Shown here piece by piece: positions 30,701-63,310 of a DNA stretch of 64,000 bases; the first letter of the stretch is position 1, and every line of letters begins with the position of its first letter. This stretch comes from Dendrolimus kikuchii (taxonomy: Eukaryota; Arthropoda; Insecta; Lepidoptera; Lasiocampidae). Location of the stretch: the NCBI GenBank assembly GCA_019925095.2, contig CM034394.1, positions 8,196,272 through 8,260,271 of the forward strand. Direction: 5' to 3'. Below the pieces are notes generated by a model, which made no database searches, was not told where the DNA came from, and saw nothing but the letters and a program-made list of their open reading frames with translations. The position numbers and the translations under genes were made by a program.

Positions 30701-33700
30701 ACGATTCCATTGCGATATTGGAATTACCAGAATACCGAAATAAAGCAAACCTACGATTGAGACGAGTGTCCAGTGGTTCTGGCGAGATAATAATAGCCGA
30801 ATTAGGCCTCAGGAAACCATGACTACATGAGTCCGTGTATGCGCGAGCTTCTAGAAAACAAGAAAATTATACGCAATATGATTTATATGGTGACTAACTT
30901 TCTTTATTCCTTATTGTACACAAAAATTTCCATTCAAAATTATAGAATAAGTAGTTCTAATGTACAAAGCCGAGCTTAACCCTAAAAGAGTTTTCTTCCA
31001 GCAAACATATGAGTCTAGCGAGAAGGCGAGAAACAAAAGGCAGTGTTGAGTACACTAAATTATTTTATGATATAACTATGTAATATGTATAATATATATA
31101 AAAGTAGGCACTTTTATTATATTTTTATAAACTTACACACACAGTCACACTTTAATATAGTTTCATTCTATACCAAAAAGTGAAAATAATAAGGATGACG
31201 ACCTGTGTGTGTAATTTAGATCGTAAATCTCAGATAACTGTCACCGCATGTGTAAACGCAGTGAAATCGATCCCGCTTCGCATAATCACAATTTTTTCTC
31301 CAACTTATTTACATTACGCGTAATAATCTGATGTAAAAGTAGTTTGTCAGATTTTTAAGCGTATTTTTTTTAATTGTCGCGAAGTTAACAAACAAACTAC
31401 ATTCAAATTTATATATAATTTTCTATAGTAAATATAATACAATAATGGCCAGTTCCCATATCTTACCATTCGTTCACTTGCCTTACCATGGTTTGAAGTT
31501 ATTTGTATGGAGCTTATCTCAAATATTGACTAGTAGTAAGGCAAAGGTACGGTTAGTAAGATGTAGAAAGCAGCCACAAGAAAATAGCTAAACCTAATTC
31601 ATATTATCTACTAGCGGTCCCGTAAACATTGTCCTATCCAAAAAAATAAAAGTCTAGAGTCCGATTCCAGCGCCACCTACCGGGTCTAATTTTGAATATA
31701 GACCATGCTGACCCACTCAAACGTGCATAAAAATTTCATCAAAATCCTGGAACCCGAGTCCATCGTCACCTACCGGGTCTATTTGTGAATCTAAACTATT
31801 CTAATATGTCACTGATTTGCAGTGGACATCAATAATTACAAATAAATAAACCCCTTAAACGTACGTGAAGTGAGCTGTCGATTGCGGAAGAAGAAAGAGT
31901 TCCAAACCGATTTTGTTTTTATAAATTTTAAAAAAATCTGTGAATTTTTTTCATATATTTATAGTTATTCTGTTATTTGGAGACAAATCTATAAAATTAA
32001 AGATTATAAAAATCGGCCCTTCCTGAATTATAAATGGTGTAACTAACCTGACTTTGTTTTATATTATAGAAGAGATATTCTACTTACAGTCCCATAGACT
32101 ATAGCTATCACTGTATTCTTATGGTACGGTGCCAAAAGAAGCTGGTTACCGCGTTGGGTTCCCTTTAATAATTCATTGTTCGAGATAAGAATCAGCTGTC
32201 TAATCATCTGAAAAGTTGATCACGATAAGAGAGCTCTCTATGAGCAAGTCATGACATCGTGTCATGAACACTGAACACAGTCTAAATTATTTTTTGATTA
32301 TTAAATTATTCAACAGTGCTGCGCGCCTAAGCAAGCCTCTGGGCATCATTCTGGGAGAACTCTTAGCTGACCTTAGACATTATGGACTTTCAGCCAATAC
32401 TCTTGAGTTGATTGGTGGAAGTCTAGGGGCGCATATGGCGTACTACGCATCAATGAGGTACCAAGAATTAACTGGGCAGCGAATATCAAGATTGACCGGT
32501 AAGTACTGTAACGACCAACTCTTGTGGTTGTTTTTGATTTAAAAAGAATAATTATTTTGAATATTTAGAATCGTATGACATCTGTCAATGGCTTACATGC
32601 GGACCGCGCTGATCACAAAATACACGGCACTGATGGCTATATAGATAAAAAAAGAATTAAAAATTATAATAGTTATAGTATTAATATAGTGTATTATCTA
32701 TGATATGTACACTCACGGAATTAAAATGTTCGTCACCTTAAAGTCGACTTTAGCTTGCACGAGTACAAGGAACAATACTGGCAATATTTTAATTAACGTT
32801 ACGTTTATAAATTACTAGCTGTGCCCGCAACATCGTCCGGGTGGATTTTTTTCTTGGAGTCCTAAAAAAAACGGTAACCTAAGTTACTACTTATAATATA
32901 ACCTGTCTGCCAGTGAAAGTCCCGTCAAAATAGCTCAAGCCGTTTCAGAGATTGGCCGGAACATCTAGACAGACGAAAATGTTTAAAATTGATTTTTTGT
33001 TATAGGTACCGTATATACTTTCATATGCATTTAGTAAGAATCGTTTATACGTTATAAACAGATACTTAATTTTATTTACTTGTATGTATAGATAGACTCG
33101 TCAAAAAATAAAATAGCAATGATGGTAATAACAGACGCTGATATTAACAATAAGAAACAAAGAGGACATAATCACTACGCGTATAATAAATATTAAAACC
33201 AATAAAAAAGTTTTACATCACTAAACAATCTTAGACAAGACAGAAAATCAAACAAACTTTAATTTAACTGATTTTAAACTTTATTGTCAAACAGTTAAAC
33301 ATCATTTTCTGTTCTGTGACTTACTTTGAAAAGGTAACATATGCTCGCGGAAATTTAAATGAATCAAACCGGCGAACTTTTTCATTCTGACACTGTACTT
33401 TAACATAACAGGAGGAGAATTAATTCAAGGAAATTGTGTTAATTCACCAAACTGGTGTTATAGAACGTACAATCGCATAGAATTTTCCAGCGTATAAGTC
33501 ATCAAAGCTATGTTTTATTTTTCCTAATTGGGTTTTCATATGTTTTTGTGTAAATAAATGAAAAAAGTGGGAATTCTTATAGGTGATTCTAAGCAAATAA
33601 TCAAAATAATATTCTAGAAACTGGTGTATAGAGTTAAAAATAACATGCCAACGTGATTCATTTTAATAGATCAATTAACGAATACTGCCAAATCTTTTAG

Positions 33701-36700
33701 AATAAATTAGCCTCAGAAGAAGAACTAAAGCAATTTATTATTGTGAGAAATTAGATTCCGCAGACGAGCCGCATTCAGACTTAATGATGAATATTAAAGA
33801 TCTTTGGTACATACAAACAAGTTTATATTGAATCAATTTTGTTTGTTTATAAAATAACTCACAATGGATGGGGGTTTGAATCCTGGAAGAGAGTAGGCAC
33901 CGCCAATACAGTTTATCGGACCTATGGCAAACAGTACCACGTGCAAACCTTGAAAAAAGTGCCTTGAAAACTGGAAATCGAGATTAGTTGTGATGTGTGA
34001 AACTTCCTAATCCGCCTCAGATAAGAGTCTCGTCGGATATTCCGTTAAAAACCGACTTCAAAAACTAAAAATTATAAAATAACAAAGATTTTTGACTAAG
34101 AATTTATTTATAGTTTGCTCGGCACCGACTTCAAGATGTAGAAAATTTTATATTATTGTGTCTCTTAATAAACTAAATAAATTTTTAGTCAAAAACCTTT
34201 ATTAAGTTATTTTATACTTTTTAGTTTTTGAAGTCGGTTTTTTTAAACGAAGTTTTTTTTATTTGTTACTTTTTAGTGTTTAGACATGGGTAGGCCTACG
34301 AAAGGTGCCGCGCTCCTTATAAATATAGGTCCCAAGAAACGGGAATTGAAAATGTTCATAAAATAGAAACTACTCTGCCAAACTATGTGAAATTTTTAGA
34401 GGACCAAATGGCAACTATTCCGCATCAAACTAAAGAAGAATTACGTATATCGGATCATAAATCTCAACGTAAGCGCTGTACATACATTTAAAAAAATTCT
34501 CCTTTTTGAAGTCGGTTAAAAATAGACAGCCTCAAGCCCAGCAGTAGAGAGGTTACATGCTAATGCTAATATTATAATTACAGGCAGATAACGATTAAAC
34601 CTATTAATGATGTATCTTTTTAGTAACGATTTGAAAGATTTTTAACGTAGCTGCATTTATTTTTATGTAAGTTTACATACATACATACATAACTTCACGC
34701 CAGTTCCCTTGCGGGGTAGGCACGAACAACAGAGTGCCATTTAGGCTTATTCGTACATACCTCACTTGCCTCTTTGACATTCATAACTCTTGTCATGCAC
34801 GCTCGTCTGTTCTTAAGGCTCCTGACATCACCTGTAAGTAAGTATGTAAGTATGTAAGTTTACGATGCCTATAAAGCCGCATACCTCGGTTTTTTTATAT
34901 TAATACAGTAGAACCGCACTAAGTCGAACTTGAAGAGAGCTGTCAAAAAATTCGAGTTAGAGTTTTCGACTTATGGAGGATTTAAAACTTAAGCGAATTT
35001 TGTAAGGAAACATTCGACTTGTAGAGGTCAAGAAATATTCAAATAATCGAGTTGTAAAGGTTGTAAAATCAAATATTACTATGTTCGAGATACAGAGGTC
35101 CAATTATTTTTTCGAGTTATAGAGTGAAAATGAGTATTGAATTTGCTTATAGGAAGTCACTAATTATTTCGACTTAGAGAGTATTCAGATTTCGAGCAAT
35201 GGAGATTTTGAGGTTGAAGAGAAGGGAACACAATTTTTTTTCGAGTTTGGGAGGTTTTCGACTTATCGAGGTTCAACTTAAAGAGGTTCTACTGTATTAC
35301 AACTTTCTGGGATTTTGCAAATATTTTTTCTTCTTAAACTATTGAAACTACCATTAAGGATATCTATCACAGTACCGTCATTTTGCAGCACTGGATCCCG
35401 CTGGACCGTGTTTCCGGAACCTTCCACGTGTAGAACGCTTAAACTCCGACGCCGCTGATAGAGTAGACGTGCTGCACACAAACATTGATGGCTTCGGAAT
35501 CGCTGCACCTTCGGGACATGTGGACTTTTATGCTAATGGAGGTAAACTCATTTCAGAAACTGTTATCAGATCTGGGGGCCTAAAGTGGCCTCTTTCGCAG
35601 ATTCGTATTACGAATACGACAAATATCAAAATAAAGTGGAACTTAATGCTGTCTTACACTTACTACCAAATCTAGACACGTGACAATTTCACTAAGCAAT
35701 TTCAAATGCAAAAGCAGCCGCTTTAGACTTTAATGTATACCTAAATGAAAAAGCGACATAGATGTTGCTAGATAATTCTATTGATATTATAGTTAATTTA
35801 CGCAAATAACTTCCAATACCTGACACGTGTTTGCATTAATTAATTTGAATTAGATGGATAAAATAGGACACACATATTACAATCAAAACACATTCAGTCA
35901 AGTAAACATACGTCACTAGCCTCTTGGTTACATGACGGTCCAAAAAGGTAATGTAATGTTTCGTCTTCAGCCAACTTTTTGTTCACTAGTGGACGTAGCC
36001 CTACCAAGTTTTCATCGTCTATCCCGGTCCTTCTGTCCTCATCCAGCTTCCACTGGGGGTCTTGCGTAGATCGTCGGTCCACCCAGCTGGTAGACGTCCT
36101 ACGCTACATTTACCGAGACATGGTCTCCATTTCATGTTTACAGGGGTGATTTGTTTGTGTAATACGCGTTTATACCCGCTTTTAGTATGTACAAGATTGC
36201 TGTGTTATGCAATATCAATTACTGTGCAACCATCTCCAACTAAGTAAATTTAAGACTTTTCCTTACATCATTTTTAAATTTCGTTTGTTTTTCTGAATTC
36301 TTTATCAAAGTGGGTTTCTTTACACTTTTACAGGTACGATTTTATTAGACAATTCTTAATACTATGTCATAAAGCATCATTATGCGATAAAATAATTTTT
36401 GGCCTTACAAGACAATCTTTAAATTTAAATTATACCAAAATTGATAATTCCTTTCAGGTGAATACCAACCGTCAATGACTGGGTCGTTTATACTTCCATG
36501 TTTCCTGCTCTGCAGTCACGTGCGTTCAGCATTGTATTGGGTTGAAGCCTTAAAATATCCAGAAGCCTTCATTGGCGTCCGTTGTGATACGGTCTCCAAA
36601 GTGCGTGTTGGGGACTGCTATAACAGGACTATTACTACCAATGTCCTGGGGGTTAACACAGACTTTAATAAACCTGGTATATACTACCTTCCTACAAGAG

Positions 36701-36804
36701 CAAAGGCGCCTTACCACGTTGGAGTAAAAGCTCTGAAGAAAGCAAAATACGGTGTTAATACGTATCTACTAAAACCTTCGCCGGATAAAGATATGACTTT
36801 TTGA
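27773..36804 (+). CDS. Secreted lipase, pancreatic-lipase family
   Basis: Six exons: 27773-27857, 28861-29036, 30385-30515, 32317-32498, 35389-35541, 36458-36804. All junctions are GT-AG and in phase, giving 357 residues. A hydrophobic leader (MKVPILTAMFWFIVSA) implies secretion. Family landmarks are MSDCPGMN, the VLINGY region (usual Ile-His-Gly), the nucleophile elbow GGSLGAH (Ser166; usual GHSLGAH), LDPAGPCF with catalytic Asp194, VDVLHTN, and CSHVRSALYWVEAL with catalytic His263. The triad is present, so an active lipase or phospholipase A1 is possible. The usual VDW after the third strand reads VME, and the His before the nucleophile is Gly, which may alter activity. A poly(A) signal AATAAA is at 37058. 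Nothing here shows which lipid it acts on. Confidence 0.93.
28068..28200 (-). mobile_element. Short LINE-tail insertion with 11-bp duplication
   Basis: Flanked by GTTTAATTATA at 28057-28067 and 28201-28211. On the minus strand it encodes the LINE C-terminal KNKPEWRSVVRAYPAREL and ends in CATA/TATG repeats. Intron 1 of the lipase gene. Confidence 0.75.
29140..29720 (-). repeat. Repeat family A copy and a second partial copy
   Basis: 29140-29470 is a near full-length copy, minus orientation, with a long A-tail (T-run on the plus strand at 29141-29159). A second, partial copy follows at 29565-29715 in the same orientation (GGAACCTGGTTACTATGCCGG onward). The open frames across it are not genes. 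Intron 2 of the lipase gene. Confidence 0.65.
30642..30818. mobile_element. MITE of family M1, inverted ends CCTGGGGCCCAA
   Basis: Left end CCTGGGGCCCAACTCTGCTA and right end TAGCCGAATTAGGCCTCAGG are inverted relatives. The interior shares ACCGAAATAAAGCAAACCTAC with copies at 53586-53881 and 57999-58372. The CAGGGGC-like start suggests an hAT-type MITE, but no clear 8-bp duplication was found. Intron 3 of the lipase gene. Confidence 0.5.
31608..31885 (-). mobile_element. Helitron-like element, minus orientation
   Basis: Starts ACTAGCGGTCCCG, i.e. a CGGGACCGCTAG|T 3' end on the minus strand. Contains two copies of a CGCCACCTACCGGGTCTA block about 85 bp apart. The 5' end is not defined. Confidence 0.5.
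32815..33010 (-). mobile_element. Helitron 3' part, minus orientation
   Basis: CTAG at 32815-32818 with host A at 32814; reads GTTGCGGGCACAGCTAG|T on the minus strand. The interior has a 'CTCAAGCCGTTTCAGAGATTGGCC' block typical of insect Helitrons. The 5' end is unclear. Intron 4 of the lipase gene. Confidence 0.6.
33011..34029. other. Lipase intron 4, AT-rich part
   Basis: No exon or named repeat recognised. Confidence 0.35.
34047..34242. repeat. Long inverted repeat (stem-loop)
   Basis: Arms 34047-34116 and 34171-34242, each about 70 bp, match inversely with a few small gaps. The outer part is AAAAACCGACTTCAAAAACT. The same terminus is found at 12618 and inverted at 34498-34520. Likely a MITE or transposon end-pair. 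Intron 4 of the lipase gene. Confidence 0.65.
34677..34850 (-). mobile_element. Short LINE-tail insertion with 13-bp duplication
   Basis: Flanked by TATGTAAGTTTAC at 34664-34676 and 34851-34863. Same minus-strand LINE tail as 28068-28200, slightly longer. Intron 4 of the lipase gene. Confidence 0.7.
34906..35294. mobile_element. Pogo/Tigger-type MITE with TA duplication
   Basis: Begins CAGTAGAACCGCACTAAGTC and ends inversely (AACTTAAAGAGGTTCTACTG), with TA on each side (34904-34905, 35295-35296): the signature of pogo/Tigger elements. The 389-bp interior is made of variants of a 'TTCGAGTTATAGAGG' motif. No transposase. It ends 94 bp before lipase exon 5. Confidence 0.78.
35295..36457. other. 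Flank and intron around lipase exon 5
   Basis: Apart from exon 5 (35389-35541) this is intron. A somewhat GC-richer segment at 35925-36110 has open frames on both strands but no motif or splice support. Confidence 0.35.
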
Positions 36805-37057
36805 GTTTAATATTTTCTGATTGCCACTCGACGGCCTTGGATATGAACCGAATATCGTGAAATATATATAGGCTAATATAAGTATTTTAGGGACCAAAGC
36901 TAAACATAAGGTAATTTATATCCTGGATGGGATTCCCAGATCGGTACTAAAATTTATGCGAGTACCTCTACTTCTATATACTCATATTTAAAAATAATAT
37001 ATTCCGTTTATGTTATTTATAAATTATTTTTCGAAATTCAAGAGTAAATTAGAAAAC

Positions 37058-37063
37058 AATAAA
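37058..37063 (+). terminator. Poly(A) signal of the lipase gene
   Basis: AATAAA about 250 bp after the stop codon at 36804. It is the first clear signal on this strand. Confidence 0.45.
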
Positions 37064-37484
37064 ATAAATCTTTTCTACATTTTGAAAACGGCGCTAAGTA
37101 AAACATTAGAATTACTATATTTTGTTGTTTTAGTATAAATATTTATTTACACAACGAATAAACAACCGCCTCCTTTTTAAAGTCTGTTAAAAGTGTGGAT
37201 AAAATACCCTATATTAGGTGTAAACGTGTTGTTTATTGAAATGCTTTTATTCTGTAAGCAATTTGATTTGTCGTTTTGAGCCCCAGGAAGAATAGTACGT
37301 ATCTCCATCAACTACTGGGGTAGTACGAATATGTCTCACATCGGTTGGTTGCACTTTGTTCACTATGAACTAGTATGGATTTATCGCAATTTTATTTAGT
37401 TCCGATAGTCTATTAAAAATGTAGCTGAGAAGAAACTGAAGCTTTTCAATTTCGACAGACATGTTGTAAATAAATTATTTTAAA

Positions 37485-37863
37485 TCTATATATTATAAAA
37501 TTCTAAGCATGCTGTGTCTATATACTGAAGCTATTTAGAAAAAAACAACTTGAATACTATAAACGATGGAGAACACGATGCAATTTTTTAGATTTCTTGT
37601 CTGTTTGTTCGGGATTTATGTAAAAACTACTGGGCCGATTTCGATGCAGTTCTCGCTGATCGACAGCAAATTCTTGGACTTAAAATCTGCGCTACTTTTT
37701 ATCCTGGGAGTCCCGCGGGAATTATCCCGGGAGCGGTTTCTAGTTACACGTGTGCATAAAAATTAGCTTATTTCGATAGTTTCACTAAAACGATAGCTTG
37801 CATTCAAAAAACTGTCCCGGGAATTTCAAGTCGAGCGTGAACCAAGTCATTGGCATATCCTAA
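37485..37863 (+). mobile_element. Non-autonomous Helitron, family H1, both ends visible
   Basis: Host A, then 5' TCTATATATTATAAAATTCT; 3' end GGCATATCCTAA followed by T (CTRR with R=A). The interior shows 'ACTACTGGGCCGATTTCGATG' and CCCGGGA-type motifs. The open frame at 37566-37766 is element sequence, not a gene. Confidence 0.7.
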
Positions 37864-39560
37864 TACTAAATAAAACATGGGTTAAGTTTTAGTGGAGTTT
37901 TCTATATAAAAAAAAAAACACAGCCAGCTTTTGGGAACCACTAATCTTTTCGAACGGCATTACAAGAATGAACTCAGCTTTTTATTTGACCTTTGGTCGG
38001 TTCGATTTCCAGATGAGGCAACTTTTTACAAATAATCCAGTGCAGTTTTACTTACTTTTAAAATTAAAAGAATGTTTCCATCGAGCAAAATATCCTATCT
38101 GCTATATTGAAAGTACTTCTCCGTGTGGCAGTTTTGGGTCGGCGGTATATTTGTATTTTTTTTACGACTTGTGTATAATTTGATAATATAAAATATTAGG
38201 ATATTTTATATTTAGATTTAATTTTTATTTTTTGTAACGTAAATAATTTCTTGTAAATATGTTGTTAAATAAAAACAGAAGTAGGTGATTAATAGAAAAA
38301 AAAACCCTCGATTTACTTCTGGCACTCCCTAAGTTACCAGTAGAAAGGTAAGATGTAGGGGCATTTTCCGAATTAATTGCTTTACTGGGCTTTCACTTTC
38401 TTCTAAGTATTTTTCATGACGAAGGAATAATTTTTTATAAGTATAGAAAATAAAACAAATTTCCGATATCAGAGCGATTTATTATAATTACAATATACAT
38501 AAATAACAACAACTAATTATTATGTTCGTGTTAGGCCGAAAGGCTTATTCTGATTTGTTATAAAAACTATCTAGTGTTATATACATCGGGCAGATTACAA
38601 AGTTCAGTCAGGGATATAGTAATAAGCTCATGCGAATAGTTCCCCAATTTATGGCCAGTTTTACACGTATTAAGTATAAGTTAATTTGAACTAGGTACAT
38701 TTTAAGGTAGTTTGGGCGAGTAGAGATAACGGATGAAAGGAGGCTGACAAAACATGTTTTTGACCGCGACATAGACGTTATGGTCAAATTGAAGATATTT
38801 TAGGTAAAAAGCAGCTCAAATAAACCTGTTAATATAAAAATATTAATATCATCAAAAGAAAATGAAGCGGAAGGTGTTTATAAGGTTCATGGCAAGTGAA
38901 AACCGATCATCTCTGCCTATACCTATAGAAAACGTGACAATAGCAACATTTTAAGTAACTTAATTCATAAAGACAATGATATTATTATGGTAATAAATTG
39001 CACTTCAAAAGTTAAACATGCCTACCTACTTACGTTCTTAATCCATGTAAACCAGCCATTAGAGCGAATATTGGAAGCCACATTCAGATATTCGTCATTA
39101 TTCTAAATATGTCCTAATAGCTTATTTAATAAAATTGATATTATGATAGGAATAGAGTGACTCGTCTAATTTCATTATGATAAGTGACAAATCAGAATTA
39201 TCGCAAAATATCAATCAATAGCAATATAGAAAAAATATATGTTTTATATCAATACATTTCCAATAAATAGTTAATCTAAAAATAACAATATTTGTTGTGA
39301 TAACACAGATTTTTAAAAAATAAATGTAAATAATACTTAAAAGCAATTCATTCAAAAAAAGTCCATTCAGATCTCTAAACATATTAAGGTAAAACCATTG
39401 TTGGCACTCCCCCTCAATGGTTGGTACCCTATTAATTTACTAAAAACATTAAGAAATCTTAATATGTTTTTATTTTATAGTCATACAATGGTAATAACAG
39501 TATTACTGCATGGCTACAAAAAAAAATAAGATCTGATTAAACTTAAAACGTCTTAAATAA
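37864..39560. other. Intergenic AT-rich region
   Basis: No supported gene. 38690-38920 resembles a badly decayed relative of the LINE C-terminus at 15710 (GACAAAACATGTTTTTGACC then an AAATTGAAGATATTTTAGG block), but too weakly to score separately. Confidence 0.35.
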
Positions 39561-39561
39561 A

Positions 39562-39740
39562 ACTAAGTTTGAACGGTTTTAAGCGCGGTATTTTATTTCA
39601 TTTTTATTATTTCGACGTTTCGGCCACTTTTCAGTAGCCGTGATCACAGAAGACATAGATGCGAAGTGTCAGCCTTGACATATTTGTCTCCGTGATAAAA
39701 CACCGCGGTTAAAACGTAGTTTAATTATGTGTGAAATCGC
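39562..39740. repeat. Dispersed repeat with ATTTCGACGTTTCGGCC
   Basis: Contains a 'TTATTATTTCGACGTTTCGGCC' core with a CAGTAGCCGTGATCACAG arm, a recognisable dispersed lepidopteran repeat. Class not determined. Confidence 0.45.
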
Positions 39741-39883
39741 GAAAACTTAAGAAAATACTGTCCAATATCTTGGTTAAAATCGATAGGGTGCCAACAACGA
39801 TATAGTTTCCTCTATTATAATATTTCATATAGGTCTACATCATGTTTAAAGAAGAATAAATACTAGGAATGACGCTTGTCCAA

Positions 39884-40095
39884 TCTATATAAATAAATAA
39901 AATTGAAGTGTCTGTTTGTAATGTCAAAATAACAGCTTTTTACTAAATGAGAGTATATACGGCATTTATATTAAAAAAACAATTTTAAAATTTTTGTTTG
40001 TCTATCTGTTCCGGCTAATCTCTGAAATGGCTGAACCGATTTTGGCGAGACTCTTACTCTAAGTAAAAGTAAACTGAGTAACTTTTTATTATATT
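39884..40095 (+). mobile_element. Helitron 5' portion
   Basis: Host A followed by TCTATATAAATAAATAAAAT, TTGAAGTGTCTGTTTG and later TCTGAAATGGCTGAACCG, as in widespread insect Helitrons. No CTAG end was found, so it is 3'-truncated or decayed. Confidence 0.55.
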
Positions 40096-42570
40096 AGAAA
40101 ACGTCGCGGCCTCCTACATTTTGTACGTGTACAAAATTATGACGTCATTATTTGTACAAATAAAAGGAGTTAAATAGTGAAATAGAGCATGAATTATTTA
40201 TTATTGTTTCAACAGTAATTATTAATTAAGTATTAAATTATTACTAAGATGATATTTTTAAATGAAAATGATAAGGTGGTATTTGAATGTCTGTTTTTAT
40301 ATGTAAATAATCTTAGAAATTATTGTACCATGTGTCATATACATCTACACAATTACTACGCTAAACGCGAAGGCTTCCAAAAGATATGCATGTCAGAGTA
40401 CTTAAGCCACAAAGTATCGCTTTGTAAATAATAGAAAAAGCACCATTTAAGTGATATTTTCAAAAAGGTAATACAAGAATAGAACGGACACTGGAATGTA
40501 TTTAATGCTGGGGGTGACCATCGGCAAAATTGAAATGACTTTGGGCCCTTTGACACTTAAGCCATCGAAAATACTTTTTTTAATTCGGACGTATTATAAT
40601 CAACGCTTATTCCTGAATCGATGCTAGAATGAATAACCGGTAAATTTAAAAACAATCTCAATTTATATTAGACGTCTAACTTGAGTTTGACGCAAAATCT
40701 GAACGGCCTTCTAAAGATATGTATCTAAATATTATCTGCGACAAACTTTATGGACGCTCTTAGTTAGCAAAAGAACTGCGCAATAGACGCTTTTTCATAC
40801 ACAATACAAGACTTATGGAGCATTCTACAATTGATATTTACAAGACATGAGGTTTAGCGCGGACTGTATAATTAATTATACTGTTTCCAAGTGTTTATTT
40901 TACTTTTGACGCTTGCACGTCTATCAAGTTACAGCGTTCTTGAAGTAAAGCCCACACGAAACAAATGATATCATTCTGGTACTTTATTGTTGTGGGTGAC
41001 GTAATATAATAGTGATGTTCTGTAAGTCATGTAACGCACAGACTAAACCATCGACACTATACGTAAATAAATCAAAAGTAATCGGTTTGAAAATAAAAAT
41101 ATTCTACTATAAAGATAAATAATATCGCAGTTATTATAAGTGCCGACTTATGGGCTTAGTTGTATATGTAAAATGTGCTAATTGAAAAGTGGGTATATTT
41201 ATTGCACGATATAGTATTTTAGCAAAAATATACAGGTAAGTTTAATTGACTAAAACTTACTTATAAATGAAGTCGATTATAAAAATCAACAAATCGACTT
41301 CATTTAGAAATAAATAACAAATTAAGTTGGTAACGCCTCAGGACATTACTAATTGATCCGTCATCGAACTGTCAAAAGTATAAAATAAATGCTTGGAAAG
41401 ACTTGGAATACTTTTAATTAATACTTTATAAGCAATATAGTTCTTAAAAGAAACTTCTAATGAGCATTCGTAATAAGGAAATTTAAATACGCCGATAAAT
41501 TTCATTAACACAAAAGCTATTTTATTTAATACATATCAAAGCGTGTACGCGCAACATTTGGCACAAAATATAATGAATGTAATATATTCTTTTATATTTA
41601 TAATATTTAAAAAACCAAAAGCATCAAAGCAAGTACTAAGAATACTGTTTCCGATACTGAAATGAAATAATCTTTTACACTCAAGACACACAAGATTTCG
41701 TAAATTGTCTTTTCATACAGAAACATCCACATTTCACTCATCCATCAATAATGCATATACACAATTAACGCTTTAAATTTAATCAAAACGTGCCAACGTT
41801 TAGTTAGCCCTGAAAAAAAATGTCATCACTAAGTTATTAATCAGCATTAATTAATATTGATACAGAATTCAAAGTTGTTAATCGTTGATATTGTACAAAA
41901 TATGTCGTATACAGTGAGAAACAAAAACCACGTTGTTTTTATATTAGCTGCATTATTAAAATTGTTTTTCGTACAAGAAAAATATACTTATTTGGTGATA
42001 TTAAACACATATAAATCTGTTATGTATTGCAAAGTAATTTATAAGTAAATAAATAGGGAGGATACTCGTATTTATCGTATCAAAAACACTGTTGTACCTA
42101 CATTGTAGGTTAGCGCCAATGTGTTTAATTTGTCCATTACATAAGTGTTGTTGCTTGCTTGTTATAGAAATATGCTAAACTTCCTATTAAATGTTTTGTA
42201 ATCCATCTTAAGTCCTTTATTGTATAAGTCCAAAATTAAATTTCAAAATAAATGTACCAAAATCAAGTAACCAATTATATGTCAATAATTTTTAAGTGCA
42301 AAATTGTGATGAATTTGTTACATATAGAATAATTGTGATTACAGTTATATAGTCCACCAGAAATAGGTATATGGTTACCAATATTTACAATGTACGACAT
42401 ATATTTGGCTTACGCGATGTTTTAGGGTATTTAAGTAAATTCAAATAATCTATTAAGAAAAATAATATAAACAAAAAAGACTTCTCATTTCAGTTTTTCG
42501 AATGAGTGGCATATTTTAGATACTTTAGTAGATTTATTTTGATAATCACCACTATGCAAGGATCAACGAA
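40096..42570. other. Intergenic AT-rich region between lipase and PI3K-C2
   Basis: No supported gene. A small stem-loop at about 41259-41317 (AAATGAAGTCGATT...AAATCGACTTCATTT) is visible. Open frames here lack motifs. Confidence 0.4.
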
Positions 42571-42573
42571 GTT

Positions 42574-42579
42574 TTTATT
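42574..42579 (-). terminator. Candidate poly(A) signal of the PI3K-C2 gene
   Basis: TTTATT on the plus strand (AATAAA on the minus strand) about 360 bp past the stop codon. Another lies at 42533-42538. Choice between them is open. Confidence 0.3.
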
Positions 42580-42939
42580 ACACAATGCTTTTAGCGGGTA
42601 CTAATAAGTCGTGTTTACATTTTTTTATTATTATTCGATATGTTTTTTATCAAAAAGTGATACAAATATCGATGCGAAGAATTCATAGATTGCAATGAAA
42701 AAAAATTGCTCACAAAATATGTCAATATGTTTAACGATCACGAAAACCTGACAATTAATTCATTTTGAAAAAAATAGAAACTCAGTTGCAGAATTTTTGT
42801 ATATGTCAAAAATATGCAAACACAAGTTGCCAAATTACTTCGGTGGAAACGCACCTTCACCCTTCGTTTTAGAACGAAACTAGTCTTCATTCCATGTGGA
42901 AATATCCGTACGCCAAATGGCAGAACGGGCAAGTAACAG

Positions 42940-63224
<20,285 letters not shown>

Positions 63225-63310
63225 CTTATACCGTGGACAAAAGAATATTACCAACCACAATCGCCCAATAACAGTCATTATTCATTTAATCCAAGAAATC
63301 AACTCAATTA

